DNA from: a virus
Length of the DNA: 34,689 nucleotides
Direction: 5' to 3' (one strand)
Virus record (IMG/VR): IMGVR_UViG_3300031566_000201
Coordinates: 1-34,689 of that record
The position numbers and the translations under genes were made by a program. How positions within the stretch are numbered: the stretch's first letter is position 1; each line of letters starts with the position of its first letter. The notes beneath the pieces are model-generated. The model was not told the DNA's origin, did not search any database, and worked only from the letters and a program-made list of their open reading frames with translations. Below, in pieces: positions 29,436 through 34,689 of this stretch.

Positions 29436-30030
29436 GCTTCTTGCCCCATTGGTTGTTCTCTACGCCATAATCACTCAACATCCGCTGGATCAGCGAAAAG
29501 AGGCTTGGAGTGTAGTCTTCCTTGATTTCCTCAACCGACTTGTTGCTGGTCACAATCAGGGAAGCCTTGTTGTTGTAAAGCTGGCGAACCAGAGACTCCA
29601 GCATGGCAGTGCCCGCACCCATTTTCTTGAAAGCTTCAGTGCCAAGGTCGTCCAAGATCACCAGATGAGAACGGTCAATTCGCTGCATCAGGGTTTCGTC
29701 TTCGCCCTTCATGCGCACGTTGTTGATTACGATGTCCATGAACTTATCGACAGGGATAAACGTGACGACACCACCACGCCGAATCACTTCCTTGGCGAAC
29801 ACGACACTCAATGCTGTCTTGCCACCAGACAGTGGTCCGCACAGCAACAGTCCACGCCCCTCGTTCACCATCTCGTGAACGCTGGCGAGCATCGGTTCGA
29901 ACACTTCCCTGACTTCCTGATCTTTGATTAGTTTGAACTTGGCGTCCCAAAACCTGAGCGGAACATTAGCCGCCCGCAGAAGCGACCGGCTAACTTTGCT
30001 CAATTTTTCCTCTGTAAGCCAACGCCGCAT
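29425..30030 (-). CDS. DnaC/IstB-like helicase loader (AAA+ ATPase)
   Basis: This 201-residue protein has Walker A 'LCGPLSGGKTALS' (Lys 71) and Walker B 'HLVILDDLGTEAF' (Asp 127, 128), as in the DnaC/IstB group, plus a sensor-like 'ASLIVTSNKSVEEI'. The N-terminal helical part (residues 1-55) would bind the helicase. Its job is loading the DnaB-like helicase at the origin. The real start is the ATG at 30030 (TGATG with the preceding stop). IstB is also a transposase helper, but no transposase or insertion-sequence ends are near. Confidence 0.85.
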   Translation of the reverse strand: MRRWLTEEKLSKVSRSLLRAANVPLRFWDAKFKLIKDQEVREVFEPMLASVHEMVNEGRGLLLCGPLSGGKTALSVVFAKEVIRRGGVVTFIPVDKFMDIVINNVRMKGEDETLMQRIDRSHLVILDDLGTEAFKKMGAGTAMLESLVRQLYNNKASLIVTSNKSVEEIKEDYTPSLFSLIQRMLSDYGVENNQWGKKHGH

Positions 30031-30488
30031 CAAAGCTGTCCGCTCTTGTAGTCCTTCGCCGTCTTATTGCCGATGCGGTCCTGCTTGCCAAACTTGTTGA
30101 TGCCGTTGTTAGCGCAGTGCGCTATCGCATCGAAGAAGGCAGCGAACTGAAAAGGGTTCGCGCCGGTCTTCCAGTCCAGATGCCTGTAGAGACGCTTGAA
30201 GTTGCGTGCGTAGAACTCACCAACTTCCTTGGCACGCTTCATCCCCACGCGCTCCAGCACTGCACCCAACCGTGATGTCGCCTTGTTTCCGTTACGCGGA
30301 AGCGGAGCCGTGTCGGTCTCAGGAAAGCTGAGGATGAAATCCCACAGGTCAAACATCGTCCACTTCTCAACCGGAATAACCTCGTAGCTGTCGGGTTCGC
30401 TGAAACTGCTTGAAAGATCAGCCGAGACTGTTTTCCCGGCTGATCGTTTCTGAAAATGTTCATCACCACGCTTGATCCTGCTACTCAT
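30030..30488 (-). CDS. Unknown protein (152 residues) in the replication cluster
   Basis: The N-terminus is basic and Ser-rich (MSSRIKRGDEHFQKRSAGKT). Then a helical domain follows with 'KWTMFDLWDFILSFPETDT' and 'KEVGEFYARNFKRLYRHLD', and a C-terminal basic region (KQDRIGNKTAKDYKSG). No family is recognised. The ATG at 30488 overlaps the phosphatase stop by 8 nt (ATGAGTAG), the same junction as RecA/Hjc. The position before the loader suggests a replication accessory. Confidence 0.62.
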   Translation of the reverse strand: MSSRIKRGDEHFQKRSAGKTVSADLSSSFSEPDSYEVIPVEKWTMFDLWDFILSFPETDTAPLPRNGNKATSRLGAVLERVGMKRAKEVGEFYARNFKRLYRHLDWKTGANPFQFAAFFDAIAHCANNGINKFGKQDRIGNKTAKDYKSGQL

Positions 30489-31359
30489 CTTCGTCCTCAA
30501 AGTCGTCGTCAAAAATGGCGAAGTCATCGTCCTTGTTCTTCTTGCTGGTGATCTGCTCGATCATCAGACGCTTCTTGTACGGGTCAATCTCCGGGTCAAC
30601 CTTGATGCTCGTCTTGGTGTAGCCGCCCAGCTTCGGGTAGCGGGCAGAAAGATAATCACCGTCGCCAAGCATCTGACTCTTGCGCCAGTCCGTCGAGAAG
30701 ATGGTGTCTTTCGAAGAAGGACGACGACGAGACTTCATGTAGTTCCAGCCGCCCGCGATGTCCCGCTCAGCCTGCGCAGTGAACAGACCCTCTTTGTTGA
30801 GATGCTTCCAGAACACTGAAAGGAAATCACCCTGCTTGGTGGACTCACCGTAGTAGCCACCTTCGCACCACGCCTTGCCCATATACATGGCGAGGCATTC
30901 ACCGACGAGACCCGTGCGACCCATGCCAGCAGAGCAATGCACGACGACGCCTTCGCACTTCCACGACTTGGAATTGGCGCGACCGCTGAGGCACGAATGA
31001 ATCTGCTTCACGCACCGCGCCATCATCTGCGGAGTAGGCGTACTGAAGTCAATGATCGGGAAACGGAAGACGCGCAGCCCGCGCTTCGTGTAAAGCGCAG
31101 CGAGGTCCGCGTCGTAATACTTCCACGACTCGCCATCCGTAAGCAGCAGGATGACGGTGTTGATGTTGCGTTCCTTGTACGACTGAACAGCAGCGTCAAC
31201 GTCATGGACGGGCACCAGCGAAGTTTTACCCTTCGGGTAGCCCGGACGTTCGCTTCGGAACAGCCGCTTTGAGCCCTTTTCATAGAGCCGCTTGATTCGG
31301 TTTGGGGACAAGTCCGTGTTGCCGACACTGGACTTGCCTTTGTTGCCCTTGGTTGTCAT
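30481..31359 (-). CDS. Protein tyrosine/dual-specificity phosphatase with acidic tail
   Basis: This 292-residue protein has the PTP signature loop 'VVVHCSAGMGRTGLVGE': Cys 142 as nucleophile, Arg 148 as phosphate binder, and a likely general acid Asp 104 in 'FPIIDFSTP'. The N-terminal strand 'NINTVILLLTDGESWKYYDA' fits the dual-specificity fold. The substrate is unknown: phosphoprotein, phosphonucleotide or RNA 5'-phosphate would all be possible. The C-terminus is acidic (DDDFAIFDDDFEDEDE), resembling the tails of the SSB-like and RecA-like proteins, so it may dock to the replisome. ATG 31359 follows GAGGGG closely. Confidence 0.85.
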   Translation of the reverse strand: MTTKGNKGKSSVGNTDLSPNRIKRLYEKGSKRLFRSERPGYPKGKTSLVPVHDVDAAVQSYKERNINTVILLLTDGESWKYYDADLAALYTKRGLRVFRFPIIDFSTPTPQMMARCVKQIHSCLSGRANSKSWKCEGVVVHCSAGMGRTGLVGECLAMYMGKAWCEGGYYGESTKQGDFLSVFWKHLNKEGLFTAQAERDIAGGWNYMKSRRRPSSKDTIFSTDWRKSQMLGDGDYLSARYPKLGGYTKTSIKVDPEIDPYKKRLMIEQITSKKNKDDDFAIFDDDFEDEDE

Positions 31360-31365
31360 ATCCCC

Positions 31366-31785
31366 TCACAGTTCTAGGTCATCTAAGCCGCTGATCTCCT
31401 TTGAAATCGGTTGACCTAAGTTCATCGACAGTTCGTTCACAACCGCCTTTACGTCAGGCGATACTTTCGTGGTGTTATCCTTCATCAGCTTATTCAGGGC
31501 AGCAACCGCCACTTGGTCCCCATCACCAGCTTTCAAAATCAGGGCGTTCAGTGTGGCAACTCCACCGTCGAAATCCAGCTTGATGACAACTGGTTCGATG
31601 GTCTCCGACAGAAACTCTTCAAGGTCGGAATCCCAACCGTCATCGGGAAGCTGGACCGGAGAAGACTTACAGGCGATGGGACGGCAACGAAGCGGCACGC
31701 TGGCGCGCTTTCGGCTGACCTTATCAACTGTTGAAATTTTCCAGAACAGAGCCGGGAAGCGATTCTTGAGGTCTTCCCTAACCAT
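31366..31785 (-). CDS. Unknown protein (139 residues), first gene after promoter P5
   Basis: The protein starts MVREDLKNRFPALFWKISTV. It has a basic, Cys-containing stretch (RASVPLRCRPIACKSS), a beta-rich middle and 'GDGDQVAVAALNKLMKDNTT', and ends acidic (ISGLDDLEL). No family is recognised. The ATG at 31785 follows AGGGATGGC; a GTG ten codons upstream lies inside the promoter and is not used. It is probably the leading gene of the replication operon. Confidence 0.62.
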   Translation of the reverse strand: MVREDLKNRFPALFWKISTVDKVSRKRASVPLRCRPIACKSSPVQLPDDGWDSDLEEFLSETIEPVVIKLDFDGGVATLNALILKAGDGDQVAVAALNKLMKDNTTKVSPDVKAVVNELSMNLGQPISKEISGLDDLEL

Positions 31786-31805
31786 GCCATCCCTATGACG
31801 TGCGT

Positions 31806-31834
31806 AGTGTAGCACGCACTAAAGGATAGGTCAA
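31806..31834 (-). promoter_or_regulatory. Promoter P5 (sigma70-like) for the replication cluster
   Basis: TTGACC (31834-31829) and TACACT (31811-31806) are 17 nt apart, with ATCCTTT in the spacer and GTGCGTGC before the -10. The expected start near 31799 leaves about 14 nt before the ATG at 31785. The unit it begins includes the phosphatase, loader and helicase genes. Confidence 0.68.
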
Positions 31835-31841
31835 CAAGAAT

Positions 31842-33218
31842 CTAAACAAGCGACAGCAGACGCTTTGCTTCGGCGCGTGCGCTTGGTCGATCCTCTGTTG
31901 AACCCTTCTCGACAAAGTAACCCACCATCACTTTGCCTGAGTCCTCTTGCACGAGGGACAGGATGTGACCGGGGACGTTCGATTCGAAATACCACGCGCC
32001 GTTGACCGGAGCGCCAAGGCGTCCAGCCGCAAGCTTCTGGCTCACTGTCTTGCTGCCAACCAAGCGGGCGTAGGCAAAGTTGCTTGCCTCAACCTTGCTC
32101 AGACGAGCGTACTCACCGTTCGCCTTATGCGTCTTCTTGACGTTCTCAGTCGTGAAGTCCACTGTCTTGTGTACCAGCGTGTCCGCCACTGACACATCGC
32201 GAAGAAGGCTTTCAATGAAGCTGACGCGCTTCTGGATGTCTTCCGACGTGTTGGCGGGCAGGCGGCTGTAAGCCGGGAAGCCAATGCGCATTCCCATCTC
32301 GCCTTCCAGCACTTCGAAGTTCACTCCTACCGCACTAGCTTGGCAGGCTGCCTCGATCCTCTCAGCCAGTTCACCGTCGATCTTGTCCTTGGTGCGGAAC
32401 TCTACAACGTGGATGCAGTTGTGCTGGGAGTCCGCGTTGAATGTCGGGTAGGTCTGCTCGCTCAGCAGCTTGACGGCATCCGGGGAGACCTGAACTGCGT
32501 ACTCCAGAACCGGCAGTCCGTCTTCCGGCGTCACGGTGCATCGGATCAGGTTGTCACCGAAGCGCTCTATCAGGGCTTCCTGTGCGACCTTCTGAAGCTT
32601 CTCCGATGTACCAGACTCCAAAGCCATGCGTGAAACCACGAACGGCAACGGGTAACCAATGGCGTCCTTGCCGTGAAGCATGTTGTGGATGTCGAACGAA
32701 AGCGATTTCGCACCCTCGCAAGTCAAGCGAAGGCTCATCATCACAGCCTCGTCCTGAGCCTTCAGACCACGCTGTATCGTCTCGGAGATGGGTTTTGGGT
32801 TGGAGACAGGCACATCCAGCCCCATCGCGCTCTCAGGCGAAGCCTCAACCATTGAGAGGGTGTCCAGCTTGCCGCCGAAGCCCGCGCCAGCCAGAAACTC
32901 TTTCAGGCGGGTCATGCTCGCCGGGGTGCGCATGGCAGGGCGGAAAACAGAGACCTTGACGAAGGACGCTTCGCGCAGATGTGTACGCCCCGCAGCTTCA
33001 CCAATGTCCTTCAAACCGGATTCGATGATGCGGTTCGACTCTTCATTTGAGCCATAGTGGCTGACCGCCAGAACGTGGTGCCCGGATTCCATGACTGCTG
33101 GAACCACAGTAGTGTAACCGTAGCCGCCATCGCGAATGATAAGACTCTTCAAACCGGGTAGAACGTAAAGTTCCTTCCCGTCAAGAGACGCACCAAACGA
33201 TGCCAAATTATGATCCAT
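31842..33218 (-). CDS. Unknown protein (458 residues)
   Basis: This soluble alpha-beta protein has no signal peptide or membrane segment. Recognisable pieces are 'GDGGYGYTT'-like turns at the start (SLIIRDGGYGYTTVVPAVME), a helical middle, and 'FEVLEGEMGMRIGFPAYSRL' near residue 320. I recognise no family. The ATG at 33218 follows GAGGGGG at 7 nt; a GTG at 33233 is possible. It stands between the surface-protein genes and the replication cluster and may be virion-related or early; it is not overlapped by neighbours. A palindrome copy lies at 32697-32710. Confidence 0.65.
   Translation of the reverse strand: MDHNLASFGASLDGKELYVLPGLKSLIIRDGGYGYTTVVPAVMESGHHVLAVSHYGSNEESNRIIESGLKDIGEAAGRTHLREASFVKVSVFRPAMRTPASMTRLKEFLAGAGFGGKLDTLSMVEASPESAMGLDVPVSNPKPISETIQRGLKAQDEAVMMSLRLTCEGAKSLSFDIHNMLHGKDAIGYPLPFVVSRMALESGTSEKLQKVAQEALIERFGDNLIRCTVTPEDGLPVLEYAVQVSPDAVKLLSEQTYPTFNADSQHNCIHVVEFRTKDKIDGELAERIEAACQASAVGVNFEVLEGEMGMRIGFPAYSRLPANTSEDIQKRVSFIESLLRDVSVADTLVHKTVDFTTENVKKTHKANGEYARLSKVEASNFAYARLVGSKTVSQKLAAGRLGAPVNGAWYFESNVPGHILSLVQEDSGKVMVGYFVEKGSTEDRPSARAEAKRLLSLV
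32697..32710. repeat. Palindrome motif copy 6
   Basis: The plus strand reads CGAAAGCGATTTCG, opposite orientation to the copies at 793, 22014 and 25731. It encodes AKSLS in the 458-residue protein. Confidence 0.5.
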
Positions 33219-33330
33219 CACAAACCCCCTCACGATCTGGCGAGTTTAGCTGGTAAGAGCTTAGTATGAAAGCTGTTCCTGCAAAAGTAGCGAGTGAAAA
33301 GGTTTGGGTGATACCTGTGAATCTGACCAG
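33219..33330 (-). other. Intergenic region without clear signal
   Basis: This 112 bp gap holds the GAGGGGG ribosome-binding site of the next gene. A possible TAAACT -10 has no acceptable -35 at 16-18 nt, and no stem with T-run follows the Calx-beta gene. I see nothing else in it. Confidence 0.4.
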
Positions 33331-34092
33331 TTAGGCACCACCGGGCTGGATGTCCAGAACAGCAGTATTCTGGCCACCTTCTGTACCCCCAACCGGATTT
33401 TGTAGGTCAACATTAACTGCGACCGTTGGACCGTTCGCACCGGAAAGGTTTACCGTTGCGTTCTTTACCGTCATGTCCGCCTCTGCGGCTGACCAGTTGA
33501 GAGTCTGAGGCGTCGTCATTGTGTAGTCGCCGGGAGTAGCGGCTGAGCCAGTCAGCAAGTCGTGGACTTCAACACTGGCTGGAATCGCAAGTGCATTGCC
33601 ATCGCTGGTCACGACACGGACACCAATGTTCTCCGACTTCGGGAAGTCGTTGAGCATAAAGTAGCTTGCCAGAATGAACTCAAAGGTCACGGTCTGCGCC
33701 GGAACAGCATTGTTGATCGTGACCTCGTGGGCGGTCTCTGTGCCAAGCGCAGATAGCGTTGGGTTCTGCAAACCAAGGTCTACAGTCTCGTTCCCGGTAT
33801 CTGAGCCAGCCGGTATGTTGATCGTTACCGTGTGGATGGAACCGCTCTTGGAACCCTTGGCTATATTCAGCACCTTCGGGTTTGGAGAGAAGGTGTAGTC
33901 GTCACCAGCAGGCTGGGCAGAGCCAGTAAGCAGGTCAATAACCTCAACAGTTACAGCGTACTGTGTTCGCTGCTCATCGTCCGTCGTCACCACGACTTCG
34001 ATCAGTTGGTCACCAGTGCTGCGGTCAAAGTTCGACGTAGCTGCATTGAACTCAACAGTGATGCCCTGTGCGACGTAAGTGAAGTTAACCAT
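33331..34092 (-). CDS. Two-repeat Calx-beta domain protein
   Basis: This 253-residue all-beta protein has two tandem repeats of about 120 residues. Each carries the Calx-beta pattern: 'VTVEVIDLLTGSAQPAGDDY' in the first and 'ASVEVHDLLTGSAATPGDYT' in the second, followed by 'VDLGLQNPTLSAL' and 'VNVDLQNPVGG'. Calx-beta domains bind calcium in exchangers and are common in adhesins and phage surface decorations. The start ATG at 34092 overlaps the stop of the IPT/TIG gene (TAATG); the longer frame upstream is a shadow. There is no signal peptide, as expected for a virion part. It probably forms a fibre or capsid decoration. Confidence 0.8.
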   Translation of the reverse strand: MVNFTYVAQGITVEFNAATSNFDRSTGDQLIEVVVTTDDEQRTQYAVTVEVIDLLTGSAQPAGDDYTFSPNPKVLNIAKGSKSGSIHTVTINIPAGSDTGNETVDLGLQNPTLSALGTETAHEVTINNAVPAQTVTFEFILASYFMLNDFPKSENIGVRVVTSDGNALAIPASVEVHDLLTGSAATPGDYTMTTPQTLNWSAAEADMTVKNATVNLSGANGPTVAVNVDLQNPVGGTEGGQNTAVLDIQPGGA

Positions 34093-34685
34093 TAGCTGGA
34101 TGTCCCGTTGTCGTTTTGGATGGTGACCAAGACAGTTCCGGGGTTTCCGGGCGGCGTGTCGCAAGTGATGGTTGTGTCGTTCACTACCACCACGTTCGTA
34201 GCCTCATTGGCATCGAAGTACACCTTGGTGGTCCCGGCGTTAGGCGTGTCGAAGTTCAAGCCCGTGATGGTCACCGCTGTTCCGCCCAAGTACAGGCCGG
34301 ACGTTGGAGAGATGGAAACAATCTCTGGTGGTGGCGGCTCGTTGCGCTCGCGCTGTACGTTCTCTGCGCGCAGGGCTGAGAAGTCGATGATAACAGGATG
34401 CTCAAGCTGCCCCGGAAGCCACGCCCCGGATACGATCAAAACCCCGATACCGCAACAGAAGTCGGTGCCGTCGTCTGCTTGGGTCAGGCTGATCTCTTTG
34501 ATGGTCTCGTAGCGGTCGGGTCCGGTTTTCTTTAGCAGACCGTCAGCGAGCATCTGAGGAATCGGAAGAATAAGGTGACTGCTTCCAACCAACGGAGAGA
34601 ACCCACGGGATTGGCCATGCCGCACCATCGGGCCACCCGGCGCGTTGTATAATCCCTCGTAGGGTTTGGTTGGCAGGTCAGTCAT
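34092..34685 (-). CDS. IPT/TIG domain protein, virion surface candidate
   Basis: This 197-residue protein has an N-terminal part without recognised family (residues 1-115; 'GPMVRHGQSRGFSPLVGSSH', 'DFCCGIGVLIVSGAWLPGQL') and a C-terminal IPT/TIG immunoglobulin-like domain from residue 121: 'PEIVSISPTSGLYLGGTAVT', 'ITGLNFDTPNAGTTKVYFD', ending 'VLVTIQNDNGTSS'. Such domains decorate phage tails and capsids and help host adhesion. The ATG lies 4 nt inside the window edge, so the start cannot be checked against an upstream ribosome-binding site, and the gene may be longer. Confidence 0.72.
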   Translation of the reverse strand: MTDLPTKPYEGLYNAPGGPMVRHGQSRGFSPLVGSSHLILPIPQMLADGLLKKTGPDRYETIKEISLTQADDGTDFCCGIGVLIVSGAWLPGQLEHPVIIDFSALRAENVQRERNEPPPPEIVSISPTSGLYLGGTAVTITGLNFDTPNAGTTKVYFDANEATNVVVVNDTTITCDTPPGNPGTVLVTIQNDNGTSS

Positions 34686-34689
34686 GCCG

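Noticed and set aside
29425-30030. IstB of an insertion sequence
   Set aside because: No transposase gene or terminal inverted repeats are near, and the gene overlaps the DnaB-like helicase gene.
33220-33262. Promoter before the 458-residue protein gene
   Set aside because: TAAACT has no acceptable -35 (TTTCAT at 17 nt).
1-34689. tRNA or rRNA genes
   Set aside because: Nearly all bases are in protein genes; the gaps are too short or show no cloverleaf pattern on reading.

Overview
The window is a 34.7 kb piece of a tailed double-stranded DNA phage genome (Caudoviricetes). The evidence is a large terminase, a T4 gp20-like portal, a MuF-like minor head protein, a complete phage replisome, tail-type IPT/TIG and Calx-beta domains, tightly packed and mostly overlapping genes, and no rRNA, tRNA, metabolic operon or transposon. 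All 39 genes called here lie on the minus strand, so the natural reading direction is from 34.7 kb down to 1. The sigma70-like promoters and Shine-Dalgarno sites suggest a Gram-negative, probably proteobacterial, host; the sequence does not allow a closer guess. Both ends are cut through the phage genome, and no capsid, baseplate or lysis genes are visible.

Layout in transcription order. (1) 34.7-31.8 kb: an IPT/TIG protein, a two-repeat Calx-beta protein and a large unknown protein, probably virion surface parts. (2) 31.8-20 kb, replication: an unknown protein, a tyrosine/dual-specificity phosphatase, a small unknown, a DnaC-like loader, a DnaB-like helicase, a winged-helix initiator with an iteron cluster inside its own gene (candidate origin), RNase HI, a DnaG-like primase, an acidic-tailed SSB-like protein in its own promoter-terminator unit, a family A DNA polymerase, an SF2 helicase and a MerR-like protein. 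(3) 20-16.4 kb, recombination: a RecA/UvsX-like protein with a cysteine-rich insert, an Hjc-like nuclease and a Cas4/AddB-like Fe-S nuclease with an inserted zinc ribbon. (4) 16.5-14.2 kb: five small unknown genes. (5) 14.2-8.1 kb, packaging: a MucR-like zinc-finger protein (small-terminase candidate), TerL, portal, an HU-like protein and a MuF-like protein. (6) 8.1-6.1 kb: a RuvC-like resolvase and three unknown genes. (7) 6.1-0.09 kb: an operon led by a pyruvate phosphate dikinase-like enzyme that has lost its ATP-binding half, followed by a small membrane protein, a ParB/sulfiredoxin-fold protein and three unknowns, all linked by 4-8 nt overlaps or a 15 nt hairpin.

Five promoters share one extended sequence (GTTGACn...TCCTTT...GTGnGC-TACAnT) and start the units at about 31.8, 25.6, 22.0, 8.1 and 6.1 kb. 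A separate near-palindrome, CGAAAKCGMTTTCG, occurs six times; it forms a hairpin-plus-T-run after the polymerase gene and fills the whole gap between two other genes. The strongest leads are the ATP-site-less PPDK homologue and its operon, the lambda-like intragenic origin, the recurring palindrome, the promoter class (two members predict leaderless mRNAs), and the zinc-type insertions in RecA, polymerase and Cas4-like proteins.
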